Below are positions 1-8,749 of a stretch of 30,262 nt of DNA, in pieces; the stretch's first letter is position 1, and every line of letters begins with the position of its first letter. This DNA is from an uncultured Collinsella sp. (GTDB taxonomy: Bacteria; Actinomycetota; Coriobacteriia; Coriobacteriales; Coriobacteriaceae), in the NCBI GenBank assembly GCA_900548565.1, contig URKV01000004.1, forward strand, positions 1 through 30,262. Reading direction: 5' to 3'. The position numbers were made by a program, and so were the translations under genes. The notes under the pieces are model-generated. The model had not been told where the DNA came from and made no database searches. It worked only from the letters and a program-made list of their open reading frames with translations.

Positions 1-3000
1 GCGGCCTCAACGAGCTCGCGGCAAACGCCACCACCATCTATCCCATTGCCAGCCGCTGCGGCGTCTTTGCCAAGACCGACGTCCAGCCGCTGCTCAACGA
101 AGGCGCCCGCCCCGAGGACGTCGCCGCTTCCATCTTCCAGGCCGTCGTGACCCAGACCATCTCGGGCCTGGCGTGCGGCCGTCCCATTCGCGGCAACGTC
201 GCCTTCCTGGGCGGCCCGCTTCAGTACCTCTCCGAGCTGCGCCACCGCTTCTACCTCACGCTCAACCTGGACGAGGAGCACCGCATTGTGCCCCAAAACG
301 CTCACCTGTTTGTGGCGAGCGGCGCCGCCATGGCGCACGAGTCCAACAAGCTCAGCACGTTCCCGCAGCTCATCGAGGCCATCGATGCCCTGGGCGACAC
401 GCAGGGTGCCGAGGTCGAGCGCCTGGATCCGCTCTTTGCCACCGACGAGGACTTTGCCGAGTTCAAGACCCGCCACGACCAGGAAGTCGTCCCCAAGGGC
501 AAACTCGAAGGCTACACCGGCCGCGTGTTCATTGGCATCGACGCCGGTTCCACCACCATGAAGGCCGCGCTCGTGGGCGAGGACGGCCAGCTGTTGCACA
601 CCTGGTACGGCAACAACAACGGCGACATCCTGGGCACGGCCAAGGTCATCATGGCCGATTTCTATAACCACATCCCCGCGGGCTGCACCATCGGCCACGT
701 GACCACCACGGGCTACGGCGAGGCGCTGCTCATCGAGGCCCTCAAGGCCGACTCCGGCGAGATCGAGACCGTCGCGCACCTGCGCGGCGCCAAGGCATTC
801 CTGCCCGGCGTCGAGTTCATCCTGGACATCGGCGGCCAGGATATGAAGTGCCTGCGCGTCAAGGACGGCGTTATCGAGCACATCATGCTCAACGAGGCCT
901 GCTCGTCGGGCTGCGGCAGCTTTATCGAGAGCTTCGCCGTGTCTATGAACATGGACGTGCGCGCGTTCGCCGATGCTGCTATCCATGCTAAGGCCCCCGT
1001 CGACCTGGGCAGCCGCTGCACGGTCTTTATGAACTCGCGCGTCAAGCAGGCGCAAAAGGAAGGCGCCACGGTGGGCGACATCGCGGCCGGCCTGTCCTAT
1101 TCCGTCATCAAGAACGCTCTGTTCAAGGTCATTAAGCTGCGCGATCCCAAGGAGATCGGCAGCCAGGTAATCGTTCAGGGCGGCACCTTTATGTCCGATG
1201 CCACGCTGCGCGCGTTTGAGCAGCTCACCGGCGTTCACGCCGTGCGCCCCGACATCGCCGGCTGCATGGGCGCCTATGGCGCTGCCCTGCTCGCCCGCGA
1301 TCGCGCCGGCGCCGACGGCACCTCGGCCATCCTCTCGGCCGAGGACATCGCGCACCTCACTGTGACGCAAAAGCACGTCCGCTGCGGCCGTTGCTCTAAC
1401 AACTGCCAGCTTACCGTCAACGACTTTGGCGGCGGCAGGCGCTTCATTACCGGCAACCGCTGCGAGAAGGGCGCCGGCCACAAAAAGCAGAAGACCGAGG
1501 CCCCCAACCTCTTCAAAAAGAAAAACGAGCTGCTCTTTAACCGCGAGGTGCTGAGCCCCGACGAGGCCCCGCGCGGCACCGTCGGCATTCCGCGCGCGCT
1601 CAACATGTACGAGAACTACCCCTTCTGGCATGCGTTCTTTACGCGCCTGGGCTTTAGCGTGCAGCTGTCCGACCAGTCGAGCAAAAAGACCTACCAGTCG
1701 GGCATCGAGTCCATGCCGTCCGAGAGCGTGTGCTACCCGGCAAAGATGAGCCACGGCCATGTGATGAACCTTATCGACCGCGATGTCGACTTTATCTGGA
1801 TGCCGTGCGTGCGCTGGGAGCGCAAGGAGGATCCGACCGCCGGCAACTGCTATAACTGCCCCATCGTCATGAGCTACCCCACGGCGCTGGCGCTCAATAT
1901 CGACGAGATCCGCGAGCAGAACATCGAGTTCCTGTACCCGTTTGTGCCCTATCACGATAAGACCGAGCTCAAGCGCCGTCTGTACCAGGTGCTCGCCGTC
2001 GACCGTGTGGCCGATGCTGAGGCCGGTCGCGGTCGCGTGCGTGGACCCAAGATCACGCGCTCCGAGGTCGATGCCGCCGTCAACGCTGCCTTTGAGGCCG
2101 ACGCGCGCTTCCACGAGGATATTCAGACCATGGGTGAGGAGGCTCTTAAGTGGGTCGAGGACCACGGTGGCCACGGCATTGTGCTCGCCGGTCGCCCCTA
2201 CCACAACGACCCCGAGATCAACCACGCCCTGCCCGAGCTTATCTCGAGCTTTGGTTTTGCGGTCTTTACCGAGGATTCGCTTGCACACCTGGTGAAGCCC
2301 GAGCGTCCGATTCGCGTCGTCGACCAGTGGATGTACCACAGCCGCCTGTACGCCGTCGCCCGCTTTGTGACGATGCGCAACGACCTGGACCTGATCCAGC
2401 TCAATTCCTTCGGCTGCGGTCTCGATGCCCTGACTACCGATCAGGTGCAGGAGATCCTGGAGGCCAGCGGCAAGATCTACACCGTGCTCAAGATTGACGA
2501 GGTGTCCAATCTGGGCGCCGCGCGCATCCGTATTCGCTCGCTCATGGCGGCGCTCAAGGACCAGGAGGCCGAGCGCTTGGCCGAGGCCACGGCCGCGGGC
2601 GAGGCCTACGAGCAGGGCGATGCCGCGCCGGTGGCTCCCTCCACGGACGCTCCCGCGTTCGCGAGCCGCAAGTACACGTTCGAGGCGCAGCGCGAGAGCG
2701 CTTCGACCGCGTGGCCCAAGGTGCCCTTTACCGAGCAGATGCGCGACGAGGGCTACACCATCCTGTGTCCGCAGATGGCGCCGATCCACTTTGACCTGGT
2801 CAAAGAAGTGTTCCGTGGTGCTGGCTACAACTTGGAGCTGCTGCCCTCGACCGACCACGATGCCGTCGAGGCCGGCCTGCGCTATGTGAACAATGATATT
2901 TGCTATCCGTCGATCCTGGTAACGGGCCAGATTATGGAGGCCATCGAGAGCGGTCGATACGACCTGTCCAAGACAGCCGTGGTTATCAGCCAGACCGGCG

Positions 3001-4106
3001 GCGGCTGCCGTGCCACCAACTACATCGCACTCATCCGCAAGGCCCTGCGCGAGAGCGGCCACCCCGAGATCCCGGTGATCTCGCTTTCGGCCGTGGCGCT
3101 GGGCGAGGACAACCCTGGCTTTAAGATTACGCCGGCGCTGCTTAAGCAGGCAGTCTACGCGGTGCTCTTTGGCGACGTGATGATGCAGATGCTCTATCGT
3201 TGCCGCCCGTACGAGGCCACGCCCGGCGCCGCCAACGCGCTCTACGAGGAGTACATGGCGCGCGCCCGCAAGCTGGCGCCCAAGTTCAACAGGCACAACT
3301 ACACCAAGCTTGCGCGTGAGGCCATCCGCGCGTTCGACACCATGCCGCTTGTGGGCGAGGGCGCCAAGCCGCGCGTGGGCGTGGTTGGCGAGATCCTGGT
3401 CAAGTTCCATCCCACGGCCAACAACCACGTGGTCGATGTCATTGAGCGCGAGGGCTGCGAGGCCGTGGTACCGGGCCTGCTCGACTTCTTCCTGTACTCC
3501 ATGAGCAACGCCGAGCTTCAAAAAGACGAGCTGGGAAGCTCTGCCACGGCGCGCGCTAGCATGCAGGCGCTCATTAAGCTGGTGGACTGGATGCGCACGC
3601 CGGTGGAGGAGATGCTCGAAAAGTCCCGCCGCTTTGAGGCGCCCGAACGCATCGGCACTATGGCCGACAAGGCCCGCACGGTGCTTTCGGTGTGCAACAA
3701 CATGGGCGAAGGCTGGCTGCTCACGGCCGAGATGCTCGACCTGATCGACCACGGTGCGCCCAACATCATCTGCACGCAGCCCTTCGCGTGCCTGCCCAAC
3801 CACGTAGTGGGTAAGGCCGTGATCAAGGAGCTGCGCCGCCAGCATCCCGAGAGCAACATCGTCGCGGTGGACTACGACCCCGGCGCGTCCGAGGTCAACC
3901 AGCTCAACCGCATTAAGCTCATGATCAGCGTGGCCAAGGAAAACATGCGCGCCGGCAAGGGCTTTAAGCTCGAGAAAGTGGCGCCGCTCGCGATGGACGA
4001 GGTCACCGGCCAGATGCGTGCCCACGATGGCTGCGTGAGCTGCGGCTCGGTCGACGAGAGTGCCGTGGCGTCGGTCGCTGAGCGCCTGGGACGCGGTGTG
4101 AAGTAG
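1..4106 (+). CDS. Fused acyl-CoA dehydratase activase / 2-hydroxyacyl-CoA dehydratase-type protein (5' partial)
   Basis: The reading frame is open from base 3, so the gene starts upstream of the window; at least 1367 residues are visible. The first part is the end of one BadF/HgdC-type ATPase domain. A second ATPase domain starts near 531 with the phosphate-binding motif GIDAGSTT. It has NEACSSGCGSF (near 891) and SRCTVFMNS (near 1014), matching the two cysteines that hold the bridging 4Fe-4S cluster in HgdC-type activases. A Cys cluster RCGRCSNNC (near 1380) and NRCEKG lead into DUF2229/HgdB-like domains, and the protein ends in DGCVSCGS. In this family the activase uses ATP to drive an electron into a dehydratase; large fusions like this are common in anaerobes, and their substrate is not known. 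The family call is firm; the reaction is inference. A degraded copy of the 3' end lies at 9366-9573. Confidence 0.85.
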   Translation, partial: GLNELAANATTIYPIASRCGVFAKTDVQPLLNEGARPEDVAASIFQAVVTQTISGLACGRPIRGNVAFLGGPLQYLSELRHRFYLTLNLDEEHRIVPQNAHLFVASGAAMAHESNKLSTFPQLIEAIDALGDTQGAEVERLDPLFATDEDFAEFKTRHDQEVVPKGKLEGYTGRVFIGIDAGSTTMKAALVGEDGQLLHTWYGNNNGDILGTAKVIMADFYNHIPAGCTIGHVTTTGYGEALLIEALKADSGEIETVAHLRGAKAFLPGVEFILDIGGQDMKCLRVKDGVIEHIMLNEACSSGCGSFIESFAVSMNMDVRAFADAAIHAKAPVDLGSRCTVFMNSRVKQAQKEGATVGDIAAGLSYSVIKNALFKVIKLRDPKEIGSQVIVQGGTFMSDATLRAFEQLTGVHAVRPDIAGCMGAYGAALLARDRAGADGTSAILSAEDIAHLTVTQKHVRCGRCSNNCQLTVNDFGGGRRFITGNRCEKGAGHKKQKTEAPNLFKKKNELLFNREVLSPDEAPRGTVGIPRALNMYENYPFWHAFFTRLGFSVQLSDQSSKKTYQSGIESMPSESVCYPAKMSHGHVMNLIDRDVDFIWMPCVRWERKEDPTAGNCYNCPIVMSYPTALALNIDEIREQNIEFLYPFVPYHDKTELKRRLYQVLAVDRVADAEAGRGRVRGPKITRSEVDAAVNAAFEADARFHEDIQTMGEEALKWVEDHGGHGIVLAGRPYHNDPEINHALPELISSFGFAVFTEDSLAHLVKPERPIRVVDQWMYHSRLYAVARFVTMRNDLDLIQLNSFGCGLDALTTDQVQEILEASGKIYTVLKIDEVSNLGAARIRIRSLMAALKDQEAERLAEATAAGEAYEQGDAAPVAPSTDAPAFASRKYTFEAQRESASTAWPKVPFTEQMRDEGYTILCPQMAPIHFDLVKEVFRGAGYNLELLPSTDHDAVEAGLRYVNNDICYPSILVTGQIMEAIESGRYDLSKTAVVISQTGGGCRATNYIALIRKALRESGHPEIPVISLSAVALGEDNPGFKITPALLKQAVYAVLFGDVMMQMLYRCRPYEATPGAANALYEEYMARARKLAPKFNRHNYTKLAREAIRAFDTMPLVGEGAKPRVGVVGEILVKFHPTANNHVVDVIEREGCEAVVPGLLDFFLYSMSNAELQKDELGSSATARASMQALIKLVDWMRTPVEEMLEKSRRFEAPERIGTMADKARTVLSVCNNMGEGWLLTAEMLDLIDHGAPNIICTQPFACLPNHVVGKAVIKELRRQHPESNIVAVDYDPGASEVNQLNRIKLMISVAKENMRAGKGFKLEKVAPLAMDEVTGQMRAHDGCVSCGSVDESAVASVAERLGRGVK

Positions 4107-4453
4107 CTAAATTATTCCGACGCTAACAGCGGCTTGCCGAAATAATGTGTGAGGCGCGGTGGCGGCCATCTGGCTGTCGCCGCGCCATCTTTCTCTGGCT
4201 TGGTCTGGGGCGGTGCTGACAATGAATGGTGCGGTCAGTGCTCGGCTCAACCCGCTGAGAAGGTGGGGCTGAGCCATTTATTTCGGAAGTGGGGCACAGG
4301 CTTGCGGGTGGTGAGTGGGTCACTGATTTGGCAAGAGTCTGTCAGGCCCTCGTTGTTTTCTCTCGGAATACTTCAAAATACATGGGCTGACCCACGCTTC
4401 TGTTCTGGCGGAATACATTGCTGTTTTGCATGGAATTAGCATGCCCGTCATAT
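4107..4453. other. Intergenic stretch with no convincing gene; left edge of the AT-rich island
   Basis: After the dehydratase stop there are GC-rich hairpins (4153-4186, and GGCTCA/TGAGCC near 4245-4275), then the base composition drops from about 4350. Open frames here lack a ribosome binding site and resemble nothing recognisable. The 11-mer TTTCGGAAGTG at 4281-4291 recurs at 9690-9700, beyond the other end of the island. Confidence 0.5.
4153..4195 (+). terminator. Probable terminator of the dehydratase/activase gene
   Basis: GGCGCGG (4153-4159) pairs with CCGCGCC (4180-4186), with weaker inner pairing, followed by the T-rich ATCTTTCTCT. It is located 47 bases after the stop codon. The tail is interrupted by C, so efficiency is uncertain. 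Confidence 0.5.
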
Positions 4454-5397
4454 TCAGCTGGAAAGGTCTCCTCTTTCAGCGCTTTTTAAACATCGAGAGA
4501 GCTGGCGTGCCTCAAGTTGAATGCAACTTATCGCGTGATGAGTCTGCGCTTGGGTATCGTTTGAATTTGAAACGCAGTAAAAAGGGATTGATATTCTGTC
4601 TTGTTCGCTTAGGCAAACGATTTTTGCTGGATAGCCTATCCTGAATTGAGACGCTTGTGAGGCTATGGTCAGAATAATCCCATGCTTATGAATCAGAAAA
4701 TCGGACAAATTTTGCTGGTCTGCTAAGTTAATATTCTCGTAGGAAGGGGAAAGGCCCAGATGGTTAAATACTGAGTTTATTCTCTTTCGACAATATCGAA
4801 TGTCACAGGTGTTTGCAATTGGATATCGAGCCACCGCGTTTAGATTTGCCGTTGCGCGACTGGCTAATGGGTGACTGCTTTCAACTAAGAGGTTGACTTC
4901 GGCATTCAATAAAAAATGTGATTCAAAAAGATTGGTGTCTACTTGTCCAGCGACAATTGCAATGTCGATTTGTCTGTCAAGTAGAAGGGATAAACACGTT
5001 CCGCCGTCGTCATATCTGGAAACAGTAAACTTACCGCCCTTATACTTTTTCGAAAGCCTGTTCAGTGTGGGCTGGTTGAACCAGCTTGCGAGTATTGGTG
5101 CTAGTCCGACTGCAACGCGTGTCAAACGTGTCTGGGTTATTTTTATCTTTTCACGCGTGATTTGCGCATACGCTTGAATTCCCTCAACTGAAGCTAGTAC
5201 ATCTAATGCTATAGGAAGGATTTCCTCTCCATAGTTTGTTAGATGTAGAATACTGCCTCTTTTTTCGAACAGCTTCAGACCAAGTTCAGATTCCAATGCT
5301 CGAATGCCTTTTGAAACAGCTTGCGGCGAAACGCTTAATTTAGTTGCTGCATCCGAGTAATTCTGATAATCAAATACTGCAGCTGAACAACATTCAC
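4454..5397 (-). pseudogene. LysR-family transcriptional regulator, frameshifted in the helix-turn-helix
   Basis: The long frame (5296 down to 4454) encodes the end of a LysR helix-turn-helix (LESELGLKLFEKRG) and a full-length substrate-binding domain. The same frame continues upstream as FDYQNYSDAATKLSVSPQAV, which is the expected DNA-binding helix region, but reaches a stop (5408-5410) without any ATG, GTG or TTG. A good start exists in another frame: AAGGAAA, then GTG at 5397-5395, giving MNVVQLQY, the usual LysR N-terminus. The two pieces join if about 13 bases are missing around CAGTATTT near 5375-5382. The gene therefore looks like a frameshifted LysR regulator, divergent from the peptide operon it probably controlled. 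A shortened protein from the TTG at 5296 would lack DNA binding. A sequencing error is possible. Confidence 0.75.
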
Positions 5398-5410
5398 CAG
5401 AATTTCCTTA

Positions 5411-5555
5411 GGTTGAATTTTAAATCAGTCTAAGTGTAAATTAAATAATGTTAAACAAGGCAAACAAATTGTTTCATCTAGTACAAAAAGTTATCAAACA
5501 GCTTTTGACTTTTTGACCAAAGTATAACTAGGCCTAGAACGAGAAAGGAGCCATT
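5411..5555 (+). promoter_or_regulatory. Divergent control region between the lysR remnant and the Cys-rich peptide operon
   Basis: This AT-rich stretch holds TTTTGAC twice in tandem (5503-5509 and 5511-5517), a -10-like TATAAC (5523-5528), and an inverted pair GTTAT (5490-5494) / ATAAC (5524-5528). No -35 box sits at standard spacing from TATAAC, which fits a promoter that needs an activator. The AAAGGAG at 5544-5550 is the ribosome binding site of the first peptide gene. The assignment rests on layout and motifs only. Confidence 0.35.
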
Positions 5556-5726
5556 GTGGATTGGATACAGCCAACTCAAACACCTAACGATATTGCTTTG
5601 CTATCAAGTTGGTGTCCTTGTCAGGGCGCAAAATGTCAAGGGCGCTGTAATCCCTGGGGGATGTGTGCCGTGTACACGGGCGGGAATTGCCGCGCATTTC
5701 AACATTGCGGTATACACGTTAGCTAG
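5556..5726 (+). CDS. Cys-rich RiPP precursor peptide 1 (56 aa, 7 Cys)
   Basis: A GTG start at 5556 follows AAAGGAG by five bases and opens a 56-codon frame ending at TAG 5724. The first 19 residues contain no Cys and begin MDWIQPTQTP. The rest has seven Cys at 20, 22, 27, 31, 37, 45 and 51 with Gly, Trp and Asn between them. A Cys-free leader, Cys-dense core and a radical SAM maturase two genes downstream are typical of sactipeptide/ranthipeptide-like RiPPs, whose Cys sulfurs are linked to backbone carbons. The gene shares the leader start M-[DE]-[WY]-I-Q with its neighbour at 5735. I do not recognise a named family. A disulfide-bonded bacteriocin is an alternative. No double-glycine cleavage site stands out at the leader boundary. 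The coding call rests on the ribosome binding site, length, Cys pattern and position. Confidence 0.75.
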   Translation: MDWIQPTQTPNDIALLSSWCPCQGAKCQGRCNPWGMCAVYTGGNCRAFQHCGIHVS

Positions 5727-5734
5727 GAGCTCCG

Positions 5735-5899
5735 ATGGAATATATTCAAAAGCCAGTGAATACTCAGATGCCTGCTTCGTCTCGAGATATTTCTACGTGT
5801 GTGTCCTGTGCAGCACATATTTGTTGGAGCTATTCAGGGGGAGGACCGTGTGGCCTGAGGATCTGCATTACCAAATTTTGTGGCTGGAATTACTCCTAA
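5735..5899 (+). CDS. Cys-rich RiPP precursor peptide 2 (54 aa, 6 Cys)
   Basis: The ATG at 5735 lies eight bases after the stop of peptide 1. The ribosome binding site AGGAG (5725-5729) overlaps that stop, so translation is probably coupled. The 54-residue product begins MEYIQKPVNT, echoing the start of peptide 1, and carries no Cys before residue 22. Six Cys follow at 22, 25, 30, 39, 44 and 49, with a GGG stretch at 35-37; the last three are each four residues apart. The layout is leader then Cys-rich core, and the radical SAM gene begins 38 bases later. Core sequence and Cys spacing differ from peptide 1 while the leader start is shared, as expected for two substrates of one maturase. The mature structure cannot be read from the sequence. 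Confidence 0.75.
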   Translation: MEYIQKPVNTQMPASSRDISTCVSCAAHICWSYSGGGPCGLRICITKFCGWNYS

Positions 5900-5937
5900 T
5901 GGCAGGTTGAAATATTGAAATATGCAACGGAGTAGAA

Positions 5938-7197
5938 ATGAAACAGTCTCGCTTTAATGTAATCGATAAAGGGAATCAACCTACGCTGGCATATAACTCG
6001 TACTCTGGTGCAATCGTTGCGTTGGATGCAGAATACGAGAAGGGGCTTTTTGAGAATGGAGCTAATTGCCCTTCGGAAATTGTCGATAATTTGACGGACG
6101 CGGGGTTGTTGGTTCCCGACGGACTTGACGAGATCGAACATTTAAAAGAGATATCGTTGGCCTGTCGCATGCAATCAAAATCACTTTCATTTACGATAGC
6201 CCCGACATTGAATTGTAACTTCAGATGTCCGTATTGTTATGAGAACGGCAAGCGTTATGGCTCAATGAGCGACCGATGCGTCGATCAGGTAATAAAGCAT
6301 ATCAATGGCATGGTTATAGACAATCAGGCGGAAAGTTTGCAGATTGCCTGGTATGGCGGCGAGCCTTTATTGGCGATTGAGACTGTGGAGAAGATTACGC
6401 GCGGAATCCGAAGTGATGAAATCTTATTTAACGCCAGCATGGTGACCAATGGCTATTTCTTAGATGGGAAAACGGCGGAGTTGCTTGCAAAAAATGGGGT
6501 TACGCACGTTCAGGTAACTGTCGATGGTCCGCCTGAGATACACAATCGAAGAAGATGTCTTCCTTCTGGCGGCGATACGTTCAACCGTATTATTGATAAC
6601 GTAAAAAGGGCTAGTGCGTACTTTGATGTCATCTTAAGAGTCAATGTTGATCCGTCGAACGGTGATCAGATTGATCGTTTGGTTGATTCGCTTGATCGTA
6701 AAGGTCTTCGTAATAAAGTAAAGCTATATTTAGCGGCAGTAGATGATATAAATGGGACGTGCGCTAACTCTCCATGCTATTCAGAGGATGAATTTGCTTC
6801 GATTGAAGCATCCTGTCTGTCTCGCTACAAAATGACAGGGTACATGGATCCATTTCTTCCAGGCTTTAATCCGACCATATGCGGAGCCGTCAATTAATAT
6901 TCAGAAGTTATTGGACCAGACGGTTCCTTATATAAATGCTGGAATGAAATAGGATATTCCGACAGAAGCTATGGGAACATCTTTGAAAATGTAACGAGTA
7001 GCGCATCCGAAGTTTCCATATGGAATGCTTACGACTTTTGTTCAGATTCAGAATGCCTTAACTGCTCACTTCTTCCTATGTGCATGGGTGGCTGTCCCTT
7101 CACCAGGCTGTATGAAAATAAGACAAGCTGTGTATCCGCAAGAAAGAACTGTATAAAAGTAATGAGGGCGGCCTATGATCTCAAGCATAAGAAGTGA
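5938..7197 (+). pseudogene. Radical SAM/SPASM peptide maturase interrupted by an in-frame TAA
   Basis: The ATG at 5938 follows GGAG by five bases. The N-terminal region (LAYNSYSGAIVALD) resembles peptide-modifying radical SAM enzymes. The catalytic CX3CX2C is at Cys93, 97 and 100 (CNFRCPYC), with YGGEP at 139-143. Codon 320 (6895-6897) is TAA, but the same frame then runs on for 99 codons to TGA at 7195. Those codons complete a textbook SPASM domain: Cys315 and Cys334 bracket the stop as CX13GX4C, followed by CX2CX5CX3C (Cys373, 376, 382, 386) and later Cys398 and 405. These domains bind auxiliary 4Fe-4S clusters and make thioether crosslinks in RiPPs. A single C-to-T change (CAA to TAA) would explain the stop. 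The 319-residue fragment would lack the auxiliary clusters. The downstream ABC gene overlaps the true end by 23 bases, supporting a 419-codon original. Sequencing error is the main alternative. Confidence 0.85.
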
Positions 7198-8749
7198 TGC
7201 GGATTCAACGGCGATCTTCGACTATCTGCCATATTTCAGACTTGGGTTTTCTTCCCAATTGCTTCTGGTTATAGCCTTTACGTTGTGCTTAATAATATCT
7301 GGAATGATGGCCTCTGTATCCCCGCTGCTCACGAGCGCTCTGGTTGATAATATATCTAAAAAAGCTCCTTATGGTGCTATTATGATTGACAGTGCGTTAA
7401 TTGGTTTCGCGGCATTAATCGATATTGTTGTCAGCTATTTAAGCACCCTTCTTTCAATGCGGATAACGACCGTGGCTGCATTCTCGATTGCTCGAAGAAA
7501 AATCGATGAGCTCGTGCGGATGCCTTTTGAGTTGTTTTTTGAGCAGGAGTCTGCTGAAAAAACTCAACAGATTTGTTCAGATGCCAATACTGTGGCGTCC
7601 TTCGGATTGTCGATGCTCCAGACGATACTCCTTGCGATTGTCCAGCTAGGTATCAGTTTATTTTTTCTCTATGGATGTTCCACAGCGCTCTTTTGGGTTT
7701 CCGTGACATTTTGCATCTTGTATGCAATTGCATATGCTTCATTTAAAAAACCGCTTTTTGTTTCAGGTCTGACCTTTAAGGAAGAGCAGTCCCTGTATTT
7801 CGGAAAAGTGGAGTCCCTACTTGCGCATCAGAGATTTTTGTATGTTAATGCGCTGTTCGAAAGAGCATTGAAATCCATAGATAGCTATTTTTCGTCTTTG
7901 CTGCACGCCGGAGTCGCCTATCAAAGTGTCGTTTCGAAATTTCAGGCAACTGATTCCTTTGCTGCGGCTGCGTCCCAGGTGACCATTCTTTTGATTTCGG
8001 CTTTTTATGTAATGCATGGAAGCATGAGTGTAGGCCAACTTGTTGCTGTTTCGAGCTACATGGCTTTAATGCTGTCTGCCGTGAGGTCAATCTACGGTAT
8101 AGGTAGCAGCGCACAAGACTGCTTCTCATCGATATCCCGTCTAAATGCCTCTAAATTGCCTTCGGCTGCTGCTGGAGAGGAGCTCTTGGAGATCGATTAC
8201 ATCGAACTGCATAATTTCGGCTTTACATTAAATGGAAAGTGTCTCTACAGCAACTTGAATGTCAGGTTTGAAAAAGGAAAGCTCTATGCTCTTGTAGGGA
8301 TTAATGGCTCGGGCAAAACGACCCTTGCGTACTTATTGATGGGTTGTTTCAATTCGGATTACGTTGGGACTATTTCCTACAACGGTAAGGCCCAAGAAGA
8401 AATCAACTGTGAGCTCCTTAGGCAGAAGCTAGTTTCGTTTGCTGAACAAACTCCGATATCAGTAAAGGATATTCTTTGCGATAGAAACTTTCCTTCTATC
8501 GAAAGGAAGAGGTGCGGAGGAATGTCTCCCGGGGAACTGGAACAACTGGAAATTAGGCGGGTCTTAGAAAAGAAGGCAGACGTCTATTTATTCGATGAGC
8601 CAACAGCATCACTCGATATTGCTCATAAAGAAGCTCTGATAAAAGCTATGAAGGAAATGCGAAAGCACAAGATTGTCATTGCAATTACACACGATATGGA
8701 CCTAATAGATGCTAGTGATGAGGTGGTAGAGCTTGGGAAAAGCGACTGA
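7175..8749 (+). CDS. ABC exporter, fused membrane and ATPase domains (524 aa)
   Basis: The N-terminal half (residues 20-310) has about six hydrophobic segments of the ABC exporter type. The C-terminal half is an ATPase: Walker A GINGSGKTT (375-383), Q-loop Gln425, signature MSPGE (450-454, a variant of LSGGQ), Walker B VYLFDEP (470-476) and H-loop His505. One such half-transporter would work as a homodimer. It lacks an N-terminal C39 peptidase domain, so it would not cut a double-glycine leader itself. The gene begins 23 bases before the end of the radical SAM frame, with GAGGG upstream, so translation is coupled. By position it should export the modified Cys-rich peptides; an immunity role is also possible. 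The frame is intact, unlike those of the regulator and maturase. Confidence 0.85.
   Translation: MISSIRSDADSTAIFDYLPYFRLGFSSQLLLVIAFTLCLIISGMMASVSPLLTSALVDNISKKAPYGAIMIDSALIGFAALIDIVVSYLSTLLSMRITTVAAFSIARRKIDELVRMPFELFFEQESAEKTQQICSDANTVASFGLSMLQTILLAIVQLGISLFFLYGCSTALFWVSVTFCILYAIAYASFKKPLFVSGLTFKEEQSLYFGKVESLLAHQRFLYVNALFERALKSIDSYFSSLLHAGVAYQSVVSKFQATDSFAAAASQVTILLISAFYVMHGSMSVGQLVAVSSYMALMLSAVRSIYGIGSSAQDCFSSISRLNASKLPSAAAGEELLEIDYIELHNFGFTLNGKCLYSNLNVRFEKGKLYALVGINGSGKTTLAYLLMGCFNSDYVGTISYNGKAQEEINCELLRQKLVSFAEQTPISVKDILCDRNFPSIERKRCGGMSPGELEQLEIRRVLEKKADVYLFDEPTASLDIAHKEALIKAMKEMRKHKIVIAITHDMDLIDASDEVVELGKSD

Noticed and set aside
4149..4644. Two short frames (96 and 72 codons) in the gap and over the end of the lysR remnant
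   Set aside because: No ribosome binding site, no recognisable protein, and the second is antisense to the LysR domain.
5554..5910. A 118-codon open frame starting with TTG over the peptide genes
   Set aside because: It is out of frame with the two Cys-rich peptides, which each have their own ribosome binding site, sensible length and shared leader start; the long frame resembles nothing.
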